Shown here in pieces: positions 1 through 7,880 of a stretch of 24,869 nucleotides of DNA (positions within the stretch are counted from its first letter, which is position 1; each line of letters opens with the position of its first letter). Source of the DNA: a virus; IMG/VR virus record IMGVR_UViG_3300008448_005855, positions 1 to 24,869 of that record. One strand, 5' to 3'. The notes below the pieces were generated by a model that saw nothing but the letters and a program-made list of their open reading frames with translations, was not told the DNA's origin and ran no database searches. The position numbers were made by a program, and so were the translations under genes.

Positions 1-629
1 ATCTGCTTATTGGTATCTTTATCTACACCAGCTGAGATCTTATGAATGTACTTTTTGCAAGACCAAGATGAGTCTTGGGAAGAGTAATCAAAAAAATCAG
101 AATCCATCTGATTCACGAGACCAACGGTTGGTACGAGAATCAAAATTTTGCGATTTGGTGATAATACGGATTGTAGAAACCGGACCAAGACGTAGATTAT
201 CAAACTTTTGCCCGAACCAGTAGGAGAAATCAATACGCATCTGTGATGGTTCAAAGCATGCATAATAGCCTGTTGCTGATGAGCATGCATCTGCACTGGT
301 TTTTTCTTTACCGATACCGCTAGGGTATCGTAAAATTGTGCAAGCTGTGTTTCCTTTATACATAAAGGATTCCTACTCTCTTTAATATTTAATGAGTATT
401 TACGATCTTGAGAAAACTTATCAAGATATGTTTTTAGACCGCGAGGAAGCGTGGATGTAAGGATATCATATAACCGGATCTTTCCATCCCATATACGCCG
501 TTTAAACATGGGCATATACTGGGCACCGGGTACCATGAACGAGAAATAATCTCGTAGTTCTTGCTTAATTCCTTTTTCTGTTTTGATGTAGTAACGAACT
601 TCATCTACAGATTCAACTTCAATATCCAC
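1..629 (-). CDS. uvsW: UvsW-type DNA/RNA helicase (5' part, truncated by window edge)
   Basis: Superfamily 2 helicase that in T4 unwinds R-loops and branched intermediates, drives branch migration and helps switch from origin- to recombination-dependent replication. The minus frame is open from a GTG at 629 to base 1 (209 residues plus two bases) with no stop; the C-terminal part lies outside. The start MDIEVESVDEVRYYI, the segment ELRDYFSF and RRIWDGKIRLYD (about 44-55) match the N-terminal domain of T4 UvsW. Then follow a Q-like motif (MHAHQQQA, about 114-121), Walker A SPTGSGKS (135-142) and motif Ia-like ILVPTVGLVNQM (about 164-175). GTG is preferred because an in-frame stop lies just upstream and the T4 protein also begins MDI. 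It follows uvsY by 7 nt, as in T4. The DEAD-like motif II and helicase domain 2 are not in view. Confidence 0.93.
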   Translation of the reverse strand, partial: MDIEVESVDEVRYYIKTEKGIKQELRDYFSFMVPGAQYMPMFKRRIWDGKIRLYDILTSTLPRGLKTYLDKFSQDRKYSLNIKESRNPLCIKETQLAQFYDTLAVSVKKKPVQMHAHQQQAIMHALNHHRCVLISPTGSGKSLIIYVLVRFLQSVLSPNRKILILVPTVGLVNQMDSDFFDYSSQDSSWSCKKYIHKISAGVDKDTNKQ

Positions 630-633
630 ATAA

Positions 634-641
634 TATTTATA
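634..641 (-). promoter_or_regulatory. Possible T4-type late promoter box before uvsW
   Basis: On the minus strand the octamer TATAAATA, the exact T4 late -10 consensus, overlaps the uvsY stop and ends 4 bases before the uvsW GTG. In AT-rich DNA this octamer is expected by chance every several kilobases, and the spacing would leave almost no leader. Weak candidate. Confidence 0.22.
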
Positions 642-1074
642 CTATACCGTTCATCATTTTTTGCCAGTCAATGGCAGACTTGATGTTGAAGTTTCGATTA
701 TTTATGGCCTTTAAAAATTCCTCAACCATCTTGACCTTAATTTCATTAACAGCAACCTTAGATTTCAATTCAACAATCTTGGGGTCACCATCAATAAACT
801 TCTCTACATCAGTCTTGAGTAGATCCAAGTCAAAGGGTTCTTCTCCCCATGCTTCCAGCTCTTCTTTGGATGCTTTGCCAGTCAATATTTTCCACTTACG
901 CAATCGTTGAATTGCATAATCATTCTGATGCTTGGTCAAAAGCAATTTAAAGTCTGTAAGCATATTAAGATACTTGGCGTGTACTTGAGGTATCTTAAGG
1001 GCCTCTACACCTAGTTCTGTAGAGTCTATTTGGGAATCTTTAGTAATATTATTCTTGAGGTCTTCTAGATTCAT
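637..1074 (-). CDS. uvsY: UvsY recombination mediator
   Basis: Mediator that loads the UvsX recombinase onto single-stranded DNA covered by gp32. The 145-residue product is close to T4 UvsY in length (137). The start MNLEDLKNNITKDSQIDSTE resembles T4 MRLEDLQEELKKDVFIDST, and the C-terminal stretch AINNRNFNIKSAIDWQKMM resembles the T4 ending that contains SRGFAIKHI. It is mostly helical and charged with no membrane segment. It lies immediately upstream of uvsW on the same strand, the T4 arrangement, so the two are probably co-transcribed. There is no clear Shine-Dalgarno sequence before the ATG; a sigma70-like promoter lies only about 10 bases upstream. The gene is richer in G+C than the glycan genes on the other side of the divergent junction. 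Confidence 0.9.
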   Translation of the reverse strand: MNLEDLKNNITKDSQIDSTELGVEALKIPQVHAKYLNMLTDFKLLLTKHQNDYAIQRLRKWKILTGKASKEELEAWGEEPFDLDLLKTDVEKFIDGDPKIVELKSKVAVNEIKVKMVEEFLKAINNRNFNIKSAIDWQKMMNGIV

Positions 1075-1083
1075 TTGGTTTAG

Positions 1084-1111
1084 AGTATAAAGTACCTTAG
1101 AAAAAAGTCAA
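1084..1111 (-). promoter_or_regulatory. Sigma70-like promoter driving uvsY-uvsW
   Basis: On the minus strand TTGACT (1111-1106) is followed after 16 bases by TATACT (1089-1084). Transcription would start around base 1077, only a few bases before the uvsY ATG at 1074, so the message would be nearly leaderless. It sits back to back with the plus-strand promoter at 1121-1148; the two -35 hexamers are 9 bases apart. Confidence 0.45.
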
Positions 1112-1120
1112 CTAAATAAC

Positions 1121-1148
1121 TTGACATCTTTATATAATGTATTATATT
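1121..1148 (+). promoter_or_regulatory. Sigma70-like promoter driving the glycan cassette
   Basis: A perfect TTGACA -35 (1121-1126), a 16-base spacer and TATATT (1143-1148) precede the first glycosyltransferase gene at 1163. An overlapping TATAAT (1133-1138) could be an alternative -10 but has no good -35 at the proper distance. The ribosome-binding site for the gene is probably GTGAGG (1153-1158), so the leader would be short. The same TTGA-N18-TATATT layout recurs before gp55 at 8493-8520. Confidence 0.45.
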
Positions 1149-1151
1149 AAT
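1121..1151 (+). repeat. Left copy of 31-bp near-repeat flanking the glycan cassette
   Basis: Aligns without gaps to 8493-8523. By hand count 23 of 31 bases are identical, 18 of 21 over 1131-1151. The shared core is TATATA-NN-GT-N-TTATATTAAT. The copies lie just before the first cassette gene and just after the last. They may be two related promoters, or remnants of the duplication by which the cassette entered between uvsY and gp55. Low complexity (A/T-rich) limits the significance. Confidence 0.5.
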
Positions 1152-1162
1152 TGTGAGGTCTT

Positions 1163-1777
1163 ATGATTCCAAAAATTATTCACCAAATCTGGGTTGGTGA
1201 CCAGTCTAAACGTCCAGATAAATTAATTCAAACGTGGATAGATAAAAATCCTAGTTGGCAACATAAATTGTGGACAGATGATAATTTACCAAATTTAATT
1301 TGTAAAAAACAATTTGATGAATGTCCTTCTTTACCAGGTAAAGCAGATATTTTACGATATCAGATTCTTTACGAAGAAGGTGGTTTTTTTATTGATGCTG
1401 ATTCAGAATGTATAGAATCATTGGATGATTGTTTATTAAACAATCATTGTTTTTGTTGTTGGGAAAATGAAAATGTTCGTAGAGGTTTGATGGCAAATGG
1501 ATATCTTGCATCCGAAAAAGGATGCGAATTGATGAAAAGTATTATGGATAGAATTGGTCATTATCCACACATGAATTATCCACCTTTAGCCACATGGGAA
1601 ATTACTGGTCCTCTTCTGCTTACGGATACAGTTTATAAAACAAAATATCCTATAACTGTATATCCTAGTTGGTATTTTATACCCAGACATTATTCTGGTT
1701 TAGAATATAATGGAAATGGTAAAGTTTATGCAAAACAATATTGGGGAACCACTCCAGACAGTGGTTATGATTATTAA
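1163..1777 (+). CDS. GT32-like glycosyltransferase (DXD sugar-binding family)
   Basis: Probable cytoplasmic transferase of a sugar from a nucleotide sugar. The 204-residue protein begins MIPKIIHQIW, the hallmark opening of the Gly_transf_sug (OCH1-like, GT32) family. It carries the family core KADILRYQILYEEGG leading into FIDAD (about 60-80), where D78-A-D80 is the metal/nucleotide-binding DXD. No signal peptide or membrane helix is visible. It is the first gene of the ten-gene cassette, has a plausible ribosome site (GTGAGG) 4 bases upstream of the ATG, and overlaps the next gene by one base (TAATG). A second GT32-like gene at 5607 shares the MIPKIIH opening but differs elsewhere. Donor and acceptor cannot be read from the sequence. 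Confidence 0.85.
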   Translation: MIPKIIHQIWVGDQSKRPDKLIQTWIDKNPSWQHKLWTDDNLPNLICKKQFDECPSLPGKADILRYQILYEEGGFFIDADSECIESLDDCLLNNHCFCCWENENVRRGLMANGYLASEKGCELMKSIMDRIGHYPHMNYPPLATWEITGPLLLTDTVYKTKYPITVYPSWYFIPRHYSGLEYNGNGKVYAKQYWGTTPDSGYDY

Positions 1778-2532
1778 TGGAAACAGTTTCAATCGTTTTA
1801 AATTCATATCGTAGAACAAGATGGTTTGCCGAACAACATCAAGCCATAAAAAATCAATCGGTTCCAATCAACGAAATATTTGTTTGGCAAAACAAATCTG
1901 ATTCTGCACCTATAGAACAATCTCAAAAAGATGAAGTTATTTTTGTTGACTGTAATCAAAATTTAGGTGTATGGGCAAGATTTGCATTGGCTTTAAATTG
2001 TCGATCAGATTATATTGCAATTTTTGATGATGATACAATACCGGGAACCAAATGGATTGAAAATTGCCTAAACACATATAAAACCCATCCAGGCTTGCTT
2101 GGCACAGTTGGTGTAATTTTTGGTGACAAGTATTATACGTGGAATAAAGTAGAACGTCTAGGTTGGTGTAAACCAAATGAAACAGTAGAAAAGGTTGATA
2201 TAGTAGGACATTGTTGGTTTTTTCATAGAGATCTTCTTTCTGTTTTTTGGAGAGAACTTCCACCAACAAACCAATTTCCAATAGTTGGTGAAGATATTCA
2301 TTTTGCTAAAATGATACAAAAATATACCAATCAAGGTGTATATGTACCACCTCATCCAAAAGATGATTTAGAAATGTGGGGAAGCATAAAAGGTGAACCA
2401 TATGGACATAGCCCAGAAGGAATTTCTATGAATCTATACCAAGTTGGAAACATGAAATTGGGTGGAGGGCAGATGATGGCCATGGAACTTTCAAAATCTG
2501 TAGACAGTGGATTTAAATTATTAAGAGCATAA
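1777..2532 (+). CDS. GT2-like (GT-A fold) glycosyltransferase
   Basis: The 251-residue protein starts METVSIVLNSYRR, the first beta strand of a family 2 nucleotide-diphospho-sugar transferase. It has NQNLGVWARFALAL (about 61-74) and the metal-binding motif FDDDTIPG (83-90), with D84-D86 as the DXD equivalent. A later GEDIHFAKMI segment is in the position of the ED motif that often supplies the catalytic base in this fold. No membrane segment is evident. The start codon overlaps the previous stop by one base, and the next gene begins one base after this stop, so translation is probably coupled. Specificity is unknown. Confidence 0.8.
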   Translation: METVSIVLNSYRRTRWFAEQHQAIKNQSVPINEIFVWQNKSDSAPIEQSQKDEVIFVDCNQNLGVWARFALALNCRSDYIAIFDDDTIPGTKWIENCLNTYKTHPGLLGTVGVIFGDKYYTWNKVERLGWCKPNETVEKVDIVGHCWFFHRDLLSVFWRELPPTNQFPIVGEDIHFAKMIQKYTNQGVYVPPHPKDDLEMWGSIKGEPYGHSPEGISMNLYQVGNMKLGGGQMMAMELSKSVDSGFKLLRA

Positions 2533-2533
2533 A

Positions 2534-3517
2534 ATGATAACTATTTTTTATGGAACTAGACCAGAATATATAAAACTGTATAAACTTTATACAGAAATAA
2601 AAAATGCAAATTTTGATTGTGAACTGGTAAAAGTACAACAACACACATCTTTAATAGATGATTGTAAATTTGATCGAATTATTTCTCTGGATCAAGGAAA
2701 AAATAGATTAAATGCGGTTATAAAAAATTGTTTATCTGATTTTATTTTTTCTCCCGAAACAAGACTTGTAATAGTTCAGGGAGATACAGCTACTGCATTT
2801 GGTATAGCCTTAAATGCATTTAATAGTAACATTCCAGTAGCGCATATTGAGGCCGGGTTGAGAACATGGGATAACGCTAATCCTTATCCAGAAGAATCTT
2901 ACCGACGTTGCATATCTTCAATTGCAAAATACCATTTTTGTGTTACTGAGTTTAATAAGCAGACCCTACTACAGGAAAAAGTACAGGGAAACATATATGT
3001 TGTGGGTAATACAGTTTTAGATAATCTTTCCAAAGAAGGAAATCGATACGGTAATATTATTCCTATTACTTTACACAGAAGAGAGAATAAAAAAGTTATC
3101 AATGATATTTTAATTTATCTGGATAACTTAAGTTTAAGTTATCCGCATCTTTCTTTTGTATATATTAAGCACCCGGCAGTAGAATTAGACCATCTTCCGA
3201 TTAATTTAAAAATTTTATCACCACAACCACATGATAAACTTATATTATTGTTAAAAGAATCTAGATTTGTAATAACAGACAGTGGTGGAATACAGGAAGA
3301 AGCTTCATTCTTTGGTAAAAAGACCATTGTTTTCAGAAAAGAAACTGAAAGACAAGAAGGTTTGGAAACTTTTTCATTTTTGGCTCCAACAAAAGAACTT
3401 ATTAAAGAGTATATTAAAAAATTTGATCACGACTATGAGTTGTCTTTACCATGTCCTTATGGTAGTGGAAACACTGTAAAAAAAATAGTCTCACATATAA
3501 AGGAATTTTATGTATAA
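2534..3517 (+). CDS. wecB: UDP-N-acetylglucosamine 2-epimerase (WecB family)
   Basis: Interconverts UDP-GlcNAc and UDP-ManNAc, giving an activated amino sugar. Family motifs occur in order in the 327 residues: GTRPE (7-11), VQGDTAT (81-87), HIEAGLRT (104-111), YPEES (118-122), LHRREN (180-185), ITDSGGIQEEA (247-257) and RKETERQEG (268-276). D84, E106, E120/E121 and H181 correspond to the catalytic acid/base residues of E. coli WecB. The usual TERPE reads TERQE, a small deviation. The protein is shorter than bacterial WecB (about 375), mainly through the shortened region around residues 35-60. No ManNAc dehydrogenase gene is present, so ManNAc itself may be the product used, or host enzymes act next. 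The hydrolysing relative NeuC is the alternative. Confidence 0.88.
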   Translation: MITIFYGTRPEYIKLYKLYTEIKNANFDCELVKVQQHTSLIDDCKFDRIISLDQGKNRLNAVIKNCLSDFIFSPETRLVIVQGDTATAFGIALNAFNSNIPVAHIEAGLRTWDNANPYPEESYRRCISSIAKYHFCVTEFNKQTLLQEKVQGNIYVVGNTVLDNLSKEGNRYGNIIPITLHRRENKKVINDILIYLDNLSLSYPHLSFVYIKHPAVELDHLPINLKILSPQPHDKLILLLKESRFVITDSGGIQEEASFFGKKTIVFRKETERQEGLETFSFLAPTKELIKEYIKKFDHDYELSLPCPYGSGNTVKKIVSHIKEFYV

Positions 3518-4241
3518 AAATTTTATTGAAGATTTCTATAAATTTAAAAATAAAATATTAAATAAAGAAAATTTTGCGTATACCAGATACGCAGATGGTG
3601 AAGTAAAGTTGATGAAAGGGTTGTCGGTTGGAAAAAACACACAAGCCTTTATGTCAGATAAATGGTCATGTGAAAATAGACTTTACAAGCTTGGAAAAGA
3701 TTTATTTTCTACTTTGAATCACGTTGAAAAAAATTATTATTATGCAATAACCAGTCCAAACCAATCTTTTGATGATCATATATTTTTAAAAAATCATATA
3801 AATCACAATGACGACAATATTACTTTTTCTGATCTCTGGATTAATGGTAATTACACAAAATTTAAATCGTTGTTATATCAAGAATTAGATGAACCCGTTG
3901 TATGTTGCGCATCGCAATATGGAAAAAATAAAAATTTAAATCCAGTTAAAGTATTGGAATACTATTCAGTTCCAGATGATTGTGTAAATTATTATGAAAA
4001 TAATTATGAGTCTATACAAAAAGATATGCAAAATCTTTCATTAAAGTATACCAATACGTTATTCTTGATAAGTGCTGGACCTTTATCGGAAATTTTAATA
4101 CATAACTTGTACACAACTAATCCAAATAACAGATATATAGATGTCGGAAGTGCAACAGATGAATTAATTCACGGGAAAAAAACTCGCCCATATATGTTGG
4201 AAAATACCATATATAATAAAGAAATAGTGTTGTGGAATTAA
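3510..4241 (+). CDS. GT-D fold (DUF1792-like) glycosyltransferase candidate
   Basis: This 243-residue protein has the pattern of the GT-D fold family (DUF1792). An early YTRYADGE (24-31) resembles the family's R-[FY]-G-D-G-E nucleotide-sugar/metal site. A C-terminal ISAGPLSEILIHNL segment is followed by YIDVGSATDEL, similar to the family's Gly-Pro and D-[IV]-G motifs. Known members act in bacterial O-glycosylation of Ser/Thr-rich adhesins, for example DGT1 in the Fap1 pathway, which suits a glycoprotein role here. The ATG is preceded by AAAGGA (3499-3504) at good spacing and overlaps the epimerase gene by 8 bases. No membrane segment. Assignment rests on short motifs only. Confidence 0.65.
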   Translation: MYKNFIEDFYKFKNKILNKENFAYTRYADGEVKLMKGLSVGKNTQAFMSDKWSCENRLYKLGKDLFSTLNHVEKNYYYAITSPNQSFDDHIFLKNHINHNDDNITFSDLWINGNYTKFKSLLYQELDEPVVCCASQYGKNKNLNPVKVLEYYSVPDDCVNYYENNYESIQKDMQNLSLKYTNTLFLISAGPLSEILIHNLYTTNPNNRYIDVGSATDELIHGKKTRPYMLENTIYNKEIVLWN

Positions 4242-4243
4242 TA

Positions 4244-4966
4244 ATGGATAATATAACTTTATTTACATATACTCATTCAAACTGCAAAGATATTTGGCCA
4301 ATATATTTTGATCTTTTGGATAAACATGCACCTGAATTTAGCAGTATTGTGGCATCAAATCAAATTTCAGATAATTATAAAAATCATAAATTTGTAGAAT
4401 ATAAAGATGAAAACTATTGTCAAGAAATTGCGGATATTGTTGAGAACAATGTAAAAACAGAATACATGATTTACATGCAGGAAGATTTTTTCTTGTATGA
4501 TAGTGTCAATACAGAAGAACTTAAATACATAACCGATTTTTTAGATGAAACTATTATTTCATATGTTCGATTGATTAAATGTGGTGATATTACACAAATT
4601 CCAATTAAAGAAAAAATTTATTGGGTTCAAACTCCAGATCAACCACACAATTCTATAACTAGTGTTTCATTTCAACCTACTTTGTGGAAAACTAAAGATT
4701 TTGTACAGGTATATAGAAACACTCCATATACAAGATTTCAAGAAGGAATTGAATTTGCAATGGCGATGAATAAATTAAACTATTATGCTACGTATTATTT
4801 TAATAATGAACCAAAAAGAGGAATGATGCATTGGGATTCCTCTATTTTTCCTTATATTGCTACGGCAATTGTTAAAGGAAAATGGAATGTTAGTGAATAT
4901 AAAAAAGAATTGATGGCTATTTTGAATAAATATTCAGTAAATCCTCTATTAAGAGGTACATGTTAA
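4244..4966 (+). CDS. Probable GT-A type glycosyltransferase, unassigned family
   Basis: A 240-residue protein of the glycan cassette. It opens MDNITLFTYTHSNCKDIWPIYF, a Rossmann-like first strand with a pattern seen in capsular glycosyltransferases. It contains EYMIYMQEDFFLYD, in which the acidic pair in a hydrophobic strand could be the metal-binding site in place of a classical DXD. The open frame extends upstream to a GTG at 4232 inside the previous gene. The ATG at 4244 is preferred because it lies two bases after the previous stop and begins the hydrophobic strand cleanly. The end overlaps the next start by 7 bases. Function is inferred mainly from context and this motif; another sugar-processing enzyme is possible. 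Confidence 0.6.
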   Translation: MDNITLFTYTHSNCKDIWPIYFDLLDKHAPEFSSIVASNQISDNYKNHKFVEYKDENYCQEIADIVENNVKTEYMIYMQEDFFLYDSVNTEELKYITDFLDETIISYVRLIKCGDITQIPIKEKIYWVQTPDQPHNSITSVSFQPTLWKTKDFVQVYRNTPYTRFQEGIEFAMAMNKLNYYATYYFNNEPKRGMMHWDSSIFPYIATAIVKGKWNVSEYKKELMAILNKYSVNPLLRGTC

Positions 4967-5610
4967 TTTTTAAAAAGGTTTTAAATAATTTTATGCTTTT
5001 AAATTTTGATGAATTGTTGATAAAATATTGTTGTTCGGTAAAAGGTGTATTGCATATAGGTGCCCATTCTGGCCAAGAACATGTGCTTTATAAGAAAAAT
5101 AAAATTAATAATATAATATATTTTGAGCCTACTAAAGCAACATTTAGTATGTTACAAAAAAATATAGGAAATGATGCGATCTTAGTAAATAAAGCGCTAG
5201 GGAACGAAAATAAAAAAGTTTTAATTAATATAGAAAATGCCAATGAAGGTGGCTCAAATTCTATATTAAAACCCAAATTACATTTAGAGCAATATCCACA
5301 TATAGTTTTTACAGAAACCGAAGAAGTTGATATGATTCGTTTGGATGATTATCCGTTTGAAAAAACCAACTATAATTTAATTAATATCGATGTTCAGGGA
5401 TATGAGCTAGAAGTATTAAAAGGTGCAGAAAAAACACTTGATAACATCGACTATATAATAAGTGAAGTAAACCGCGCCGAAGTGTATGAAAACTGTGCAA
5501 TGATTGATGAATTATATACATTTTTATCAAAATATGGATTCGTATTAAAAGAAATTAATTGGGCAGGATATACATGGGGTGATGCGTTTTTTGTAAAGGA
5601 TAAAAAGTGA
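4960..5610 (+). CDS. FkbM-family SAM-dependent methyltransferase (first)
   Basis: Likely transfers methyl from S-adenosylmethionine to a hydroxyl, often on a sugar. The 216-residue protein shows VLHIGAHSGQE (30-40) as the SAM-binding glycine motif, YFEP (54-57) with the acidic residue that grips the SAM ribose, and the FkbM signature LINIDVQGYELEVLKGAE (140-157). The ATG at 4960 has AGAGG upstream at correct spacing and overlaps the previous gene by 7 bases. An internal ATG at 4993 is a possible alternative that would drop 11 residues. It is one of two FkbM-type genes in the cassette; the two share only the motif framework, suggesting separate targets rather than a recent duplication. Confidence 0.87.
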   Translation: MLIFKKVLNNFMLLNFDELLIKYCCSVKGVLHIGAHSGQEHVLYKKNKINNIIYFEPTKATFSMLQKNIGNDAILVNKALGNENKKVLINIENANEGGSNSILKPKLHLEQYPHIVFTETEEVDMIRLDDYPFEKTNYNLINIDVQGYELEVLKGAEKTLDNIDYIISEVNRAEVYENCAMIDELYTFLSKYGFVLKEINWAGYTWGDAFFVKDKK

Positions 5611-6254
5611 TACCTAAAATAATACATTTAGTTTGGTTTGGTGGACAAAGACCATCGTTTTTTGATTATACTGTAGAACAAATTAAAAAAATAAACAGTG
5701 ATTATGAAGTTAAAGAGTGGAATGAAAATAATATTGATTTTGAAATGATCAATAAAAACTTATTTGATGCGACAGAAAATTACGGATCAAAATCAGATAT
5801 TTTTAGATTTGAGATATTAAATAAATATGGTGGTATCTATATGGATTATGATTTTATCCAGCTTAAAAAATTTGATAATTTATTATCAAACAATTTTTTT
5901 ATAAGTGCAGGAAATAATAATGAAGTTTGGAATAGTATTGTGGGATCGACAAAAAATCACCCAATTTGCATTGATTTTTTAAATGGTCTACGAGACAGTA
6001 TTCCTGTTGTTCACCGAGGAGATTATATTCAAGATACGATGAACAGAACTGGTCCATATTATTTAGCAAAAATTTTTGAAAAATTTAAATATTTAAACGA
6101 TGTGTGTTTTTTACCAAAAGATGTGTTTTTTCCTTTTGATTGTGCAAATAGACATCTTATAAAAAAGTTAGACAACGAAACAGTAAATTTTATAGAATCT
6201 TGTGCAACGGAAAATACAATAGCAATACATTTTCATACATGTACTTGGCAGTGA
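5607..6254 (+). CDS. GT32-like glycosyltransferase (second)
   Basis: Second DXD sugar-binding transferase of the cassette, 215 residues. It begins with GTG (IPKIIHLVWFGG) and carries SKSDIFRFEILNKYGG followed by IYMDYD (about 61-82), with D80-Y-D82 as the metal-binding DXD. The late segment IAIHFHTCTWQ matches the C-terminal H-x-x-x-x-W type ending common in GT32 proteins. The GTG overlaps the TGA of the preceding methyltransferase (GTGA), a coupling arrangement seen again at gp46. No transmembrane helix. It is clearly diverged from the GT32-like gene at 1163, so the two probably add different residues or act on different acceptors. Confidence 0.85.
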   Translation: MIPKIIHLVWFGGQRPSFFDYTVEQIKKINSDYEVKEWNENNIDFEMINKNLFDATENYGSKSDIFRFEILNKYGGIYMDYDFIQLKKFDNLLSNNFFISAGNNNEVWNSIVGSTKNHPICIDFLNGLRDSIPVVHRGDYIQDTMNRTGPYYLAKIFEKFKYLNDVCFLPKDVFFPFDCANRHLIKKLDNETVNFIESCATENTIAIHFHTCTWQ

Positions 6255-6263
6255 ATAATTATT

Positions 6264-7103
6264 ATGATATACTCTCTAGAATCTTTAAGACCAAATCCAG
6301 TTTATCCAACATATCCACCATATCATGTAGGTGATTACTTGGAGGACTATTTTTACAAAAAATATTTAAATGAAGATCAATCTATATTAAGAGATTTTAT
6401 TGCTATAAGTTGGACAACATTGTATGTTCAAAATCAGACGCAGGAAATACAACCATTTTTAAATTCTTTAGATCAAAATAAAAAATATTTTACTATATTG
6501 CAACACGATGATGCACCTCTACATAAACTTCCAAAAGATACTTTATGTTTTGGTGCTGGAGGAAATTATCGGGGAAACAATGTTATACCAATTCCACTGA
6601 TATGCTCTCCGCTTAATGTTGAATATACAGAACAAGATAGATCCATACTAGCCTCTTTTGTTGGTTCCAATACTCATAATATTAGATTAAAAATTGCAAA
6701 TAATTTTTCTCAAAAAGATGATTGTTTTATTTATGTTAAAAATTGGTCTCCAACAGTTCCTCAAAATGATTTTTATATGTTTTTAGATGCTGCAGTAAAG
6801 AGTAAATATATGTTATGTCCACGTGGGTATGGTTTAAATTCTTTTAGGTTATATGAATGTTTTCAATTAGGGTGTGTTCCCGTTGTAATCAGTGACCAAT
6901 TTTATCTTCCATGGACAGATGAGTTAAATTGGGATGATTTTGCTATTTTGATTCACGAAAATGAAATAGATACGGCATATAAAAAACTAAAATCAATACC
7001 CGATGAAAAATATAAAAAAATGAAACAAATTGGAAAAGAAATATATAAACAATATTTTTCTATGGATGGCGTGTATCAAAATATTTTGAAAAGATTAAAA
7101 TGA
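6264..7103 (+). CDS. Exostosin-like (GT47) glycosyltransferase
   Basis: This 279-residue protein contains SILASFVGSNTHNIR (about 127-141) and YMLCPRGYGLNSFRLYECF followed by QLGCVPVVISDQFYLPW (about 182-217). This is the diagnostic nucleotide-sugar-binding region of exostosin/GT47 enzymes, with the conserved Pro-Arg-Gly, the Arg-hydrophobic-Glu and the Gly-x-[IV]-P-V-[IV] run. Eukaryotic members polymerise heparan or plant cell-wall sugars; bacterial and phage members are much shorter and of unknown specificity. It lacks the N-terminal membrane anchor of eukaryotic homologues, consistent with a soluble enzyme. It starts nine bases after the second GT32-like gene and ends in an ATGA overlap with the next gene. 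Confidence 0.83.
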   Translation: MIYSLESLRPNPVYPTYPPYHVGDYLEDYFYKKYLNEDQSILRDFIAISWTTLYVQNQTQEIQPFLNSLDQNKKYFTILQHDDAPLHKLPKDTLCFGAGGNYRGNNVIPIPLICSPLNVEYTEQDRSILASFVGSNTHNIRLKIANNFSQKDDCFIYVKNWSPTVPQNDFYMFLDAAVKSKYMLCPRGYGLNSFRLYECFQLGCVPVVISDQFYLPWTDELNWDDFAILIHENEIDTAYKKLKSIPDEKYKKMKQIGKEIYKQYFSMDGVYQNILKRLK

Positions 7104-7864
7104 AAACAAATCAATGTATTATTACTTTTTGTAATAAAAGTCATTTAAGTCGAACTGAACAAACTATATCTGAATTAAGAACAAAAGGAAATTATACAGA
7201 TACTATTGTTCTTATGGTTGGCGATGATTTAAAACATTACACTACAAATGATACAAATATAATTGTAAAATATTTTCCAACAATAGACCGATCAGAAGTT
7301 TTAAAAAAATTAAATGGTGTATCTACTTTTGATGGAAGAGATTTTAATAAACCATTTCAATGGCATAAAATTTATACATTTCATGATTATTTTAGACAAT
7401 GGAATAGTTGTATGTTGATTGATGGTGGAATGAAAATATATAATCCAATACAAAAACTTTTAAATTTGAATTGCACAAATAGTTTTTTAGCACACTCAGA
7501 TGCCTACCCAACATATGAATGGAAATTGTCAAGACAATTTGAGTCTGATAGATTTAAAAATTTACATGACAAATTATCATCTTTATATGATTTAAATGTA
7601 GATTATTTTCAAACAGGAATGTATTTATTCGATACTCAGTTAATAGAAGATCAGACAATAAATCAACTATTAGAGCTGGGAAACCGGTATATAAATACTA
7701 GAACAAATGAACAAGCAATAATGAATATATTGTTCAATTGCGATAAAAAAGTCTGGAAGCAAATTAAAATAAATGATAATGAGTTACATTATTATGATTG
7801 CATGGAACGTAATGGGTTAAATTGTAAAAATTACATAATGTTAAAGATGCCCCAAACAGTATAA
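7100..7864 (+). CDS. GT8-like GT-A glycosyltransferase with altered DXD
   Basis: The 254-residue product looks like a GT-A protein related to GT8. MKTNQCIITFCNKSH forms a first strand, FNKPFQWHKIYTFHDY is followed by CMLIDGGMKIYNPIQKLL (about 104-121), and a late DYFQTGMYLFDT precedes NEQAIMNIL, resembling the GT8 pattern of an [NQ]-[AT]-G-[MV] strand then DQ..LN. Where GT8 enzymes have DXD, this protein reads D108-G-G, so metal binding may be changed or supplied by other residues. The gene overlaps its upstream neighbour by 4 bases (ATGA). The 16-base gap after it, with AAGGAAG, leads to the last cassette gene. The family call is moderate. Confidence 0.65.
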   Translation: MKTNQCIITFCNKSHLSRTEQTISELRTKGNYTDTIVLMVGDDLKHYTTNDTNIIVKYFPTIDRSEVLKKLNGVSTFDGRDFNKPFQWHKIYTFHDYFRQWNSCMLIDGGMKIYNPIQKLLNLNCTNSFLAHSDAYPTYEWKLSRQFESDRFKNLHDKLSSLYDLNVDYFQTGMYLFDTQLIEDQTINQLLELGNRYINTRTNEQAIMNILFNCDKKVWKQIKINDNELHYYDCMERNGLNCKNYIMLKMPQTV

Positions 7865-7880
7865 GGAAGATTACAACAAA

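Noticed and set aside
97-363. 88-residue open frame on the minus strand
   Set aside because: It overlaps the UvsW frame on the same strand in a different phase. The UvsW frame carries Walker A and T4-like sequence throughout, so this is a shadow.
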